This document shows positions 1 through 6,562 of a stretch of DNA of 8,791 nt, piece by piece. The notes under the pieces are model-generated. The model worked only from the letters and a program-made list of their open reading frames with translations. It did no database searches and had not been told where the DNA came from. The translations under genes and the position numbers were made by a program. Origin of the DNA: an uncultured Clostridia bacterium (GTDB lineage Bacteria; Bacillota; Clostridia; Christensenellales; Aristaeellaceae); contig CAKUCW010000056.1 in the NCBI GenBank assembly GCA_934643825.1, forward strand, positions 1-8,791. Direction: 5' to 3'. Position 1 is the stretch's first letter. Each line of letters starts with the position of its first letter.

Positions 1-597
1 TCCATCCTCTCCATTTTGGTCGATGCGGTTCTGGCGTTTGTCTTTGCCATTTATCTGCTTACGAAAAAGGAGAGCGTCGCGGTTCACCTGAAAAAACTCG
101 CCCTGACGGTGCTGCCATGCCGAAAGGCGCAGCGACTGCTGAACATCGCATCGCTGACGAACCACACCTTCACGAACTTTGTCAGCGGTCAGTTGACGGA
201 GGCAATCATCATCGGCGCACTCTGCTTTGTCGGCATGTTGATGCTGGGCATTCCATATGCCGGGGCGGTTTCAACGTTTGTCGCGGTTACCGCGTTGGTG
301 CCGATCTTTGGCGCATGGCTTGGCGGCGGTTTTGGCGCATTTCTGATTCTGCTGGCAGATCCTGTCAAGGCGGTATGGTTTGTCGTCTTCCTGCTGGTTT
401 TGCAGCAGGTAGAGGGCAATCTGATTTATCCAAAGGTTGTCGGCAAATCCGTCGGTCTTCCGGGTCTGCTCGTTTTGATGGCGGTCACGATTGGCGGCGA
501 GGCATTCGGCGTCATGGGCATGCTCTTCAGCGTTCCGGTCTGCGCGGTGCTGTATAGTCTTTATTTGGAGTTTATGAAAAAATCAGACGAATCGTAA
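1..597 (+). CDS. AI-2E family (PerM-like) transporter, C-terminal part
   Basis: This is a polytopic inner-membrane protein of the AI-2E transporter family (PF01594), whose members export autoinducer-2 or other small solutes or ions. The substrate here cannot be told from sequence. The frame is open from base 1, so the 5' end lies outside the window and no start is assigned; about 198 residues are visible, against roughly 350 for a whole family member. Evidence is the alternation of long hydrophobic segments with family-typical motifs: FAIYLLTKKE near the left edge, GQLTEAIIIGALCFVGM, a VPIFGAWLGGG glycine-rich turn, then QQVEGNLIYPKVVGKSVGLP followed by GGEAFGVMGMLFSVP, which is the most conserved stretch of the family. 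The protein ends with a short charged cytoplasmic tail (MKKSDES) and TAA. No co-oriented gene follows. Family assignment is confident; transport substrate is unknown. Confidence 0.9.
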   Translation, partial: SILSILVDAVLAFVFAIYLLTKKESVAVHLKKLALTVLPCRKAQRLLNIASLTNHTFTNFVSGQLTEAIIIGALCFVGMLMLGIPYAGAVSTFVAVTALVPIFGAWLGGGFGAFLILLADPVKAVWFVVFLLVLQQVEGNLIYPKVVGKSVGLPGLLVLMAVTIGGEAFGVMGMLFSVPVCAVLYSLYLEFMKKSDES

Positions 598-600
598 GTG

Positions 601-647
601 CGAGTATAGTTAAACCTCTGCATAGAAGTAAGATACTACTCGTTTTT
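601..647 (+). terminator. Weak candidate terminator after the AI-2E family gene
   Basis: Four bases past the stop codon, CGAGTA (601-606) can pair with TACTCG (637-642), followed directly by five T (643-647). The loop is long (30 nt), with only a little further pairing (GT with AC across a TA bulge). The position and T-run suit an intrinsic terminator, but the stem is short and the much stronger hairpin at 871-914 may be the real transcript end. Confidence 0.35.
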
Positions 648-825
648 CCGGGGTTTCCAAAGAAACCGCAGCTTCTTGGCACACTAGACCTTGGCTCAAG
701 GAGATGGCGTTGACCGCCGCTTCCGCATCCTCTCGCCGCGCTGCTTTCCCGCTTGTCCATTCCCGCAGCAAAGGGATACCCGTCACTTTCCCCTGCGCTT
801 TTCCGTTATCATGAAGCGACATCAC
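610..825 (-). CDS. Possible small ORF of unknown function (71 aa)
   Basis: A 71-codon frame on the minus strand, starting with two consecutive ATG codons and ending TAA, fills a gap with no other gene. Its composition looks protein-like: a soluble, charged, alanine-rich middle (GKAARREDAEAAVNAI) followed by a mixed segment (SLETPEKRVVSYF). It has no membrane segment or signal peptide. Against it, the bases before the ATG are pyrimidine-rich (CTCCTTC), so there is no Shine-Dalgarno sequence, and I see no promoter between it and the strong hairpin at 871-914. It could be a gene fragment, a remnant of a larger element, or chance. I do not recognise a family and assign no function. Confidence 0.25.
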   Translation of the reverse strand: MMSLHDNGKAQGKVTGIPLLREWTSGKAARREDAEAAVNAISLSQGLVCQEAAVSLETPEKRVVSYFYAEV

Positions 826-870
826 GAAGGAGAACAGGAAACAGAAAAATCAGTTAAAGGCAGCATAAGA

Positions 871-914
871 AAAATTCCGTCAGAGTCAGTGATCAGACTC
901 TGGCGGAATTTTTT
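871..914. terminator. Strong bidirectional intrinsic terminator hairpin
   Basis: Positions 871-887 pair over 17 bp with 896-912, perfectly apart from one G-U pair, around an 8-nt loop (888-895). The right arm runs into six T (909-914), and the left arm is preceded by A-rich DNA (868-874), so the structure has a T-tract in either direction. No clear gene ends right beside it. It may terminate read-through from the AI-2E family gene, giving a 3' UTR of about 300 nt, or leftward transcripts that pass the tRNA terminator. Confidence 0.8.
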
Positions 915-998
915 CGTTATGGCGGATGATCTCATTCGGCGCTTGGAAGAAGCCCTCCTCCGTCTGCCGTTTTTTAAATCATCGTAGTGGAAGGCAAG

Positions 999-1028
999 AA
1001 AAAATCCGAACCAAACCTGATTCGGATT
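999..1028 (-). terminator. Terminator of the tRNA-Asn gene
   Basis: Read on the minus strand, AATCCGAA (1028-1021) and TTCGGATT (1010-1003) form an 8-bp stem around a 10-nt loop and run into a six-T tract (1004-999). It begins 10 nt after the encoded CCA of the tRNA, exactly where a Rho-independent terminator is expected. Confidence 0.85.
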
Positions 1029-1037
1029 CTATGTTTC

Positions 1038-1112
<75 letters not shown>

Positions 1113-1144
1113 ATGTTTGCTTGCGTTCGTCGAAGAACGTGATT

Positions 1145-1173
1145 ATTATACCGCCAAGCTCGGATCTTGTCAA
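1145..1173 (-). promoter_or_regulatory. Consensus sigma-A promoter for tRNA-Asn
   Basis: On the minus strand a perfect -35 TTGACA (1173-1168) and a perfect -10 TATAAT (1150-1145) are separated by exactly 17 bp. A/T-rich tracts directly upstream (about 1177-1204) resemble an UP element. The predicted start near 1138 leaves a leader of about 25 nt before the tRNA, which begins with a small hairpin (CGTTC/GAACG, 1139-1124). This matches strong constitutive stable-RNA transcription. Confidence 0.93.
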
Positions 1174-1227
1174 TCCCTTTTTTAATTTTTTTCAATTCTT
1201 TTGATGTTCTTTTTTCATTCATCGCAA

Positions 1228-1290
1228 AGCGCCTTCTTCAGCGAAATCGTCCCGTAACTTGCCGGAACCTTTCCCGCTGAAGAAGGCGCT
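1228..1290. repeat. Perfect 16-bp inverted repeat with 31-nt loop
   Basis: AGCGCCTTCTTCAGCG (1228-1243) is matched perfectly by its reverse complement at 1275-1290, with a 31-nt loop between. It lies 28 bp beyond the stop of the ABC exporter gene and upstream of the tRNA promoter. Neither side has a proper T-tract: leftward transcripts see only TTTG and rightward ones GCTTC. It is therefore not a canonical intrinsic terminator. It may still form the 3' end of the exporter mRNA, or be a copy of an interspersed palindromic repeat. Confidence 0.75.
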
Positions 1291-1318
1291 GCTTCTGTGA
1301 TATCGTTTTGCCTGCTTT

Positions 1319-3037
1319 TTAGTGCGTTACCGTATATAGCGCATAGAAATAGCCCTTTTCTTCCATCAGTTCATCAAATGTGCCCACTTCGGCAACTCTG
1401 CCATCCTTCAGCGCAATAATGCCGTCATAGCGCCTGAGCAGACTCTCCTCCAACGCATGAGTCACAACGATGCGCGTCACGCCATCCAGATCGAGCAGAT
1501 CGGATGCGACCTGATGTGCCGTTGCCGCGTCAAGCGCTGCCGTCGCTTCGTCCGCCATGAGGATGGACGACCGTTTGAGCAAGCTCCTCGCAATGGAAAT
1601 ACGCTGCTTTTCGCCGCCGGAAAGCCCCTTTCCGTTTTCTCCGCAGGCATAATCCATGCCACGCGCATCGACCAGTTCACGCAAATGCGCCCGATCGATG
1701 GCACGCTCCACATCTTCGCTCGAAAACTCGCTGAACATCGTGACGTTATCCCGTATCGATGCATTGAACACAAAGACGTTTTGCTGGATGATCGATATCT
1801 GCTCATACAGCGATTCGCGGCTGACGTTTGCCATCTCATGCCCGTCCACCGTGATGCTTCCGCGATATCCCGTTTCCGCGCCCATCAGCAGCTTGAGCAA
1901 TGTGGATTTTCCGCTTCCGCTTGCGCCGACCACGGCATACGCCCGTCCCGCTTCAAGCGTCAGGGATACGTTTTCAAGCACATCTTTTCCGGTTTCGTAG
2001 CCGAAGGAAACGTCCTTCAGCTTAATCGCATCGCTTAGCCTTCCAATGGCTTCGCAATTGCTTTCGTCCTCCCGCTTTTCAAGCATCTGCGCCAGTTTCT
2101 CGGTCAATCCGATTGCAGCTCGACGCGCCGCAAGCAGATTTGGCAATTGAGAAAGCGGCTGAAGAACCACGGCGACGAGATTCACAAACAGCATCACCTG
2201 ACCTGCCGTTATGCCATATCCGGCTTTCGCCAGAAAAGCGCCGACAAGAAACACGCCCATCTGTGTGCTGATTCCCGACAGGCTTCCGAGCATCGCGACC
2301 ATTTTCCGGATGCGGTATCCTTCGTATTTTTCCTGCTCAAGTCTGTTGTTTTCGCTGTCAAAAATCTGCTGCATCTGTTTTTCCGCACGGAAGCTCTTGA
2401 TGACGGCAAAACCATTCAGGCAGTCGCTCAGCAGCGAGGCAAATCCTGCATTTCGATCGGAAACGCGTTTCTGCGCTGCCGTCAGCTTGCTTCCTGTCAG
2501 GAAGGATACAGCAATCGGCAACGCCGCAAGAACGAGCACAATGCCCGTCATCAGCGGCGAATTCCACAGCATGAGCGCCAAACCGCCGACGAGCGTCACC
2601 ATATTGCTGATCAATACAAATTGCTGAATCAGATAATCCTGCTCGATCTGATTGACATCGTTGGTCAGCGCCGAGAGATAACCCGACGTGTTTTCCCTTC
2701 CGAACTCCGCCATGCTCTTCTCAGTCATTTTTTCAAAAGCAAATGACTTGTATTGACGCAAAGCGCGTCTGACAAAACGCGGTTCTGCCGCCCGCCGCAG
2801 CAGAAGCAGCACTGCGGAGCCGGTAATCTGCACCACCGTAAGCAAACAAATCGTCCTCAGCCCCAGCGAACCGGGCACTCCCGTCATCTCATCGATGATC
2901 ACCTGAAGGAGCCATGACACCCACACGTTCAGCATGCCCAGCGGGATTGAAATCGCCGCCGCGACGCAAAACGCGGGAATATTCCCCTTGTAAAACTGCG
3001 CGTTCAGCTGCTGCTTCATCGTTTTCTGTTTTTTCAC
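1319..3037 (-). CDS. ABC exporter half-transporter (TM domain fused to ATPase)
   Basis: This is a membrane ABC exporter subunit that uses ATP to expel an unknown substrate. At 572 residues it has the normal length of a half-transporter and must dimerise. Residues about 1-320 form a six-helix type-I exporter domain, with hydrophobic stretches near 20-40, 55-75, 135-175 and 235-280. The ATPase follows: Walker A GASGSGKST at 371-379 (K377), a Q-loop in SIIQQNVFVF, signature LSGGEKQ at 472-478, Walker B ending MADE with catalytic E497, and switch His527 in VVTHA. All catalytic residues are present. The start is GTG at 3037, chosen because an AGGAGGT sits 8 nt upstream; a frame open to ATG 3091 lacks such a site. 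No C39 peptidase domain and no partner subunit is adjacent, so it may act as a homodimer or pair with a distant subunit. Lipid, peptide or drug export are all possible. Confidence 0.92.
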   Translation of the reverse strand: MKKQKTMKQQLNAQFYKGNIPAFCVAAAISIPLGMLNVWVSWLLQVIIDEMTGVPGSLGLRTICLLTVVQITGSAVLLLLRRAAEPRFVRRALRQYKSFAFEKMTEKSMAEFGRENTSGYLSALTNDVNQIEQDYLIQQFVLISNMVTLVGGLALMLWNSPLMTGIVLVLAALPIAVSFLTGSKLTAAQKRVSDRNAGFASLLSDCLNGFAVIKSFRAEKQMQQIFDSENNRLEQEKYEGYRIRKMVAMLGSLSGISTQMGVFLVGAFLAKAGYGITAGQVMLFVNLVAVVLQPLSQLPNLLAARRAAIGLTEKLAQMLEKREDESNCEAIGRLSDAIKLKDVSFGYETGKDVLENVSLTLEAGRAYAVVGASGSGKSTLLKLLMGAETGYRGSITVDGHEMANVSRESLYEQISIIQQNVFVFNASIRDNVTMFSEFSSEDVERAIDRAHLRELVDARGMDYACGENGKGLSGGEKQRISIARSLLKRSSILMADEATAALDAATAHQVASDLLDLDGVTRIVVTHALEESLLRRYDGIIALKDGRVAEVGTFDELMEEKGYFYALYTVTH

Positions 3038-3045
3038 GACCGCGT

Positions 3046-3052
3046 ACCTCCT
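3046..3052 (-). promoter_or_regulatory. Ribosome binding site fixing the GTG start of the ABC exporter
   Basis: AGGAGGT on the minus strand is followed after 8 nt by GTG at 3037-3035. The spacing is ideal, and this favours GTG over both the upstream ATG (3091) and the internal ATG six codons later. Confidence 0.85.
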
Positions 3053-3121
3053 GATAGGACGACATTGTCCAATGATTACGCTCCATCTCAAGCGTCAACA
3101 CGCGGATGGCTTCTATTTCCT

Positions 3122-3150
3122 ATTATACCAACACATTTTTCATATGTATA
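3122..3150 (-). promoter_or_regulatory. Extended -10 promoter for the ABC exporter gene
   Basis: The minus strand shows TGGTATAAT, an extended -10 (TGnTATAAT), with the hexamer at 3127-3122. A weak -35 TATACA (3150-3145, four of six matches) lies 17 bp upstream. The predicted leader is about 75-80 nt, ending in the AGGAGGT site. Confidence 0.7.
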
Positions 3151-3250
3151 TACTTTTTTCTCTTTCGGACTCTTTTCTCGGCATCGTTCCCCCGTTTCTG
3201 CGCAAAAAACGAAATCGCGCAAATAAACGCATAGAATTCCGCTTGGATGC

Positions 3251-3280
3251 TTGCAGATTTTTCCTTTCATACGCTATAAT
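3251..3280 (+). promoter_or_regulatory. Probable promoter for the clostripain-like gene
   Basis: A perfect -10 TATAAT (3275-3280) is preceded by TTGCAG (3251-3256, weak match to TTGACA) with an 18-bp spacer. The expected start near 3287 gives a short leader of about 40 nt before the ATG at 3326. It diverges from the ABC exporter promoter about 125 bp to the left. Confidence 0.65.
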
Positions 3281-3312
3281 AGATCGATAAGCTCTGTACT
3301 TTCTGAATAAAC

Positions 3313-3317
3313 GGAGG
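3313..3317 (+). promoter_or_regulatory. Ribosome binding site choosing the second ATG
   Basis: GGAGG is only 2 nt from ATG 3320 but 8 nt from ATG 3326, so the second ATG is the likely start. It also gives a clean signal peptide beginning MKFK. Confidence 0.8.
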
Positions 3318-3325
3318 AAATGCTC

Positions 3326-5386
3326 ATGAAATTCAAAGCGATTCTGCTGTCTGTGCTTTTCATGCTGCTGTTGCTTGTCTGCGCACAGGCTTCCGCAACA
3401 ACGACCACTGTTATGATGTACATGTGCGGAACGGATCTGCAAAGCGACTGCGTAAACGATATTTATGAAATGTGCAGCGTCGATCTGCCCCGTAACGTCA
3501 ACGTCGTCGTTCAGGCAGGCGGCGCATCCGAATGGGACGATTCCGACTTGCAGCCCAACGCCATCAACCGCTTTGCTATCGGCTATCTTTCCTTTGAGGA
3601 TATCCAATCCCCCCGCCGCGGCAACATGGGCAGCAAGGATGCGCTCGTCGATTTTGTTTCATGGGCGACCGACGCCTACCCCGCCGACCGCTATATTCTC
3701 ATTCTCTGGGATCACGGCGGCGGCTCCATGTGGGGCATCTGCTTTGATGAAACCGCAGACGACGACAGTCTGACCATCCACGAGGTCAACGACGCGCTCT
3801 ACGCTGTTCAGCAGAAAAAACCCGATTTTCATCTGGATATCATCGGCTTTGACGCCTGCCTGATGGCGACTTATGAAATGGCTGTCCATATGCCGGGCTA
3901 TGCGGATTACATGGTTGCCAGCGAAGAGCTTGAGCCTTCCCTCGGCTGGAGTTATGACGGCTGGCTGGGCGACCTCGCGGCAAATCCCGAGATGGATTCT
4001 GCCGATATCGCCGTATCCATGGTCGATCGCTATATGAAAGCATGCCTTGACGTCAATCCCAACGACTACCTCAGCCTGAGCGTGATCGACCTGTCCGTTG
4101 TTCCCACCCTGCTCAGGCAGGTTGAAACCTATTCCACCTATCTGACCGAAGCGCTTGAAAACGGACAGCTCTCCACCATCAGCCGCGCACGTCAGCGCAT
4201 GTATCCGTTTGGAAAATTTGCCGACAGCTCAACCGATATGGTTGACTTCATGGCGTTTCTCGATGCAACACGTCAATTCGCGCCCAATATGGCAAGCCAG
4301 ATTGAATCCACCTATCGCACCGCGATTCACTACTCACTCGGCACGGATATGTTCGATTACCTGACCGGTATGAGTATTCTGGTCCCCGGCAGCAACGTCA
4401 GCGAGTTTATAACTAATTTTGACGAACAGTATGACTGTGGCGAAAAATACCCGAATTACAGCCAGTTTGCCTACGGCTATGCGACCCTTCTCGCAGGCGG
4501 CAATTACACTTTCACCCTGCAAGCGCCGACGCAGGCTTCCGCCTCCGCAACGAGCGGGTTATTCAGCTCCCTTCTCCATGCGGACGCCGTGCCCGGCGGC
4601 ACATATGTCGTTCCCGAAGACGCTTCCAACGATGCGGTCGTCACCGAATCCGGTCAGCCGCAAACCACAGGCTCTGGTTGGAACGGATTTGGTTCCGTTC
4701 TGTCCGGCTTTATCACACCCGATGACAGCGAAGAAGAGGACGAATACGCCTTTTTCTCGGATATGGACACGGATTATGCCTGCTACATGACCCTTTCGCA
4801 GGATGAACTTGCCAATCTCTCTCTGGCAGAGGGTTTGCTCTATCTGGATGCCAGCGACGACGAAGATACCATCTGGGTCGAACTTGGCGCGATGCAAAAC
4901 GCAGGCATTGATTGGCAGACCGGCGATATCGTCAGCGGCTTTGACGGCACATGGCCCATGCTCGAGGATCAGCTCGTCGTTCTCTACGATCAGGTGCGAA
5001 CGCAGAGCATGCGCCGAAGCGTCATTCCCGTAACCCTCAACGGCAAAAATGGCTATCTGATCGTGATCTTTACCGCCGCCCATCCGGAAGGCGTCATCTC
5101 CGGTTTCTCCGAAGGCTATGATGCAAACGGACTGCCCGTGCGCGGCATCACTCAGCTTGCCAAAGGCGACGAGATCATTCCAACCTATCCCATTCTCTAC
5201 GACGACGGCACCGGCGAAATGGTCGAGGACACCATCGAAGGCGATCCCATCATCGTCGGCAATACGCTGCCTACATTTGAATATGTGTCACTTGAAGGCG
5301 CAGATTCAACCTTCCTCTATTGTTTCCGTCTGACGGATATTTTCGGTCAAAGCGAGCTCTCCGAAATGATTGACTTCTATCTGTAA
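3326..5386 (+). CDS. Secreted clostripain-family (C11) cysteine protease
   Basis: This is a predicted extracellular cysteine endopeptidase of family C11 (PF03415, clostripain-like), 686 residues. Residues 1-24 are a signal peptide: MKFK, a long leucine-rich core, then ASA before Thr25. The C19 is preceded by LLV, so it is a poor lipobox. The catalytic domain spans about 25-365. Its hallmarks are VMMYMCGTDL near the mature N-terminus, the strand-loop ILWDHGGG with catalytic His130, and GFDACLM with catalytic Cys178. Asp176, two residues before the cysteine, matches the S1 acidic residue that gives clostripain its preference for cleavage after Arg or Lys. A Ser/Thr/Ala-rich linker follows (about 390-465), then an acidic run (DDSEEEDE, near 468-475) and a C-terminal region of about 210 residues that I cannot assign. 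No LPXTG or membrane anchor is visible, so it is probably released. It has its own promoter and stands as a single gene, convergent with the sigma operon. Confidence 0.9.
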   Translation: MKFKAILLSVLFMLLLLVCAQASATTTTVMMYMCGTDLQSDCVNDIYEMCSVDLPRNVNVVVQAGGASEWDDSDLQPNAINRFAIGYLSFEDIQSPRRGNMGSKDALVDFVSWATDAYPADRYILILWDHGGGSMWGICFDETADDDSLTIHEVNDALYAVQQKKPDFHLDIIGFDACLMATYEMAVHMPGYADYMVASEELEPSLGWSYDGWLGDLAANPEMDSADIAVSMVDRYMKACLDVNPNDYLSLSVIDLSVVPTLLRQVETYSTYLTEALENGQLSTISRARQRMYPFGKFADSSTDMVDFMAFLDATRQFAPNMASQIESTYRTAIHYSLGTDMFDYLTGMSILVPGSNVSEFITNFDEQYDCGEKYPNYSQFAYGYATLLAGGNYTFTLQAPTQASASATSGLFSSLLHADAVPGGTYVVPEDASNDAVVTESGQPQTTGSGWNGFGSVLSGFITPDDSEEEDEYAFFSDMDTDYACYMTLSQDELANLSLAEGLLYLDASDDEDTIWVELGAMQNAGIDWQTGDIVSGFDGTWPMLEDQLVVLYDQVRTQSMRRSVIPVTLNGKNGYLIVIFTAAHPEGVISGFSEGYDANGLPVRGITQLAKGDEIIPTYPILYDDGTGEMVEDTIEGDPIIVGNTLPTFEYVSLEGADSTFLYCFRLTDIFGQSELSEMIDFYL

Positions 5387-5460
5387 GGTGTTCCCATCTA
5401 ACCTCGAAGACGGATGAAGATCAAAAGCATCCATACCTTTCGACACCCTCAAATACAAAC

Positions 5461-5500
5461 GGCGCTCCGAAACGCATCCGGAGCGCCCATTTTATTTTGA
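5461..5500. terminator. Bidirectional terminator between convergent genes
   Basis: GGCGCTCCG (5461-5469) and CGGAGCGCC (5479-5487) make a perfect 9-bp G+C-rich stem with a 9-nt loop. Rightward it runs into CATTTTATTTTG, ending the protease transcript; leftward it runs into GTTTGTATTTG, ending the sigma operon, whose last stop codon is 13 nt away. The 74 nt between the protease stop and the stem show nothing else of note. Confidence 0.85.
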
Positions 5501-6562
5501 TCAATCAAGCATACTCTCGCCCGTTCGGGCGTCAATCGCAATCATCTGAGATTCGCTCTCTCCTTCAAATTCGCCCCATATCCGAATCAGCCATGCCGGA
5601 CGCGCCATCGCCTGCGTCAGCGCCCGGTCTTCCGCCAGCATCACATAGCCCAGCCGTATTTCAGACACATGCGCATGCTCAAGGTACACCTCTGTTGAAC
5701 TGAGTCCTTCACACGCTTCCAGCGCATCGCGGACAGGAATCGGTTTAAACGCTTCTCCAATTGCCTTTTCTTCTGTCGGAACAAAACCCAGCCTCAATTT
5801 TTCGATTCCTCTGCGGCTGACCTGCGCCGTAATGACCGTGCGCGGCGTTTCCCATTCGTATATGCCCGGCATATGTTCATCCGTTTCCATGATAGGCAAA
5901 CCATGGAAGAACTGTCGATAGCTCAACTCGTAATACTCGTCTTCTTTCGTCCAGTCTTCGATGAGCGTTTCATCCGGACTGACGCCATGTTCGCGGTGCG
6001 CCTTCGTCGCCGCTTCCAAATCGCTCACACTGAAGGATTCCGCAAAGACCGGCTCTTTCTGAATCTCAACGCCCAACGCTGTCAGAATTGGCTGGATTTT
6101 TTCTGTCGCCGCCCGAATCGGAAAATCCTCAAGCGGCGTAGCCTCAACCCTCTCGCCAACGCTCCTGTTCCACTTTTCTATGGGATGGTACGCTTCTTCC
6201 GCTTCCAAGCGCCATTGTGTCGCCCGCAGGAACAGCTGACCATACGGCGAAAATCGGGCACAGTCTTTTTTCCAAAACACTTCCTCGCCTTTGGTCAAAA
6301 AGGCAATATCATCATATCTGCGTTTTTCAAGCTCTTTTCCTTTGCCGAACCACAGCGATAGGTCAAATCTCTTTTCCGGCTTATTGCCCAAATCAAGATT
6401 GGTTACCTCATAAGTCTGAACGTGCTCAACCTCCGTTCCGTAAATCTCCGCATCAATTGAAACCTGCTGATTTCCAATCTTCATTGTCGTCGTAACACGC
6501 TCTGCTTTTGCCGTTCCGAACAGCAAGGTTAGCATCAGCATCGCCATCCAACATGCTTTCAT
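5501..6562 (-). CDS. Secreted protein of unknown function, last gene of the ECF sigma operon
   Basis: This is a 353-residue exported protein that I cannot place in a characterised family. Residues 1-20 form a typical Sec signal peptide (MKACWM, a hydrophobic core, AKA before Glu21); there is no lipobox and no later membrane helix. The mature part is rich in charged and aromatic residues. Its C-terminal 70 or so residues contain IRLGYVML, then RPAWLIRIW and IDARTGESM. That pattern recalls the ends of PepSY-like or YycI-type extracytoplasmic regulatory domains, but this is only a resemblance. No catalytic motif is evident. The start ATG overlaps the stop of the upstream gene by 4 nt (ATGA), so translation is probably coupled. 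The context suggests a sensor or accessory protein for the anti-sigma factor, or an envelope effector of the regulon. Confidence 0.75.
   Translation of the reverse strand: MKACWMAMLMLTLLFGTAKAERVTTTMKIGNQQVSIDAEIYGTEVEHVQTYEVTNLDLGNKPEKRFDLSLWFGKGKELEKRRYDDIAFLTKGEEVFWKKDCARFSPYGQLFLRATQWRLEAEEAYHPIEKWNRSVGERVEATPLEDFPIRAATEKIQPILTALGVEIQKEPVFAESFSVSDLEAATKAHREHGVSPDETLIEDWTKEDEYYELSYRQFFHGLPIMETDEHMPGIYEWETPRTVITAQVSRRGIEKLRLGFVPTEEKAIGEAFKPIPVRDALEACEGLSSTEVYLEHAHVSEIRLGYVMLAEDRALTQAMARPAWLIRIWGEFEGESESQMIAIDARTGESMLD

Noticed and set aside
598..910. GTGCG just after the AI-2E stop as the 5' end of a group II intron
   Set aside because: No domain V hairpin, no reverse transcriptase frame on that strand and no other intron landmark is present; five bases are too few.
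919..987. 22-residue amphipathic peptide frame on the plus strand
   Set aside because: It begins just after the strong hairpin and has no ribosome site or promoter.
1215..1330. Minus-strand frame continuing past the ABC exporter stop through the inverted repeat
   Set aside because: It would need a frameshift near the exporter stop, has no slippery site and no start of its own; the exporter already has its normal length.
1457..2746. Long open frames on the plus strand opposite the ABC exporter (1457-2038 and 2147-2746)
   Set aside because: They are mirror frames of a gene with every ABC motif intact; their translations are rich in His, Arg and Cys without any recognisable domain.
3035..3091. 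Longer N-terminus of the ABC exporter from ATG 3091
   Set aside because: No ribosome site precedes 3091, while GTG 3037 has an ideal AGGAGGT; the extra 18 residues also fall in the 5' leader and do not resemble exporter sequence.
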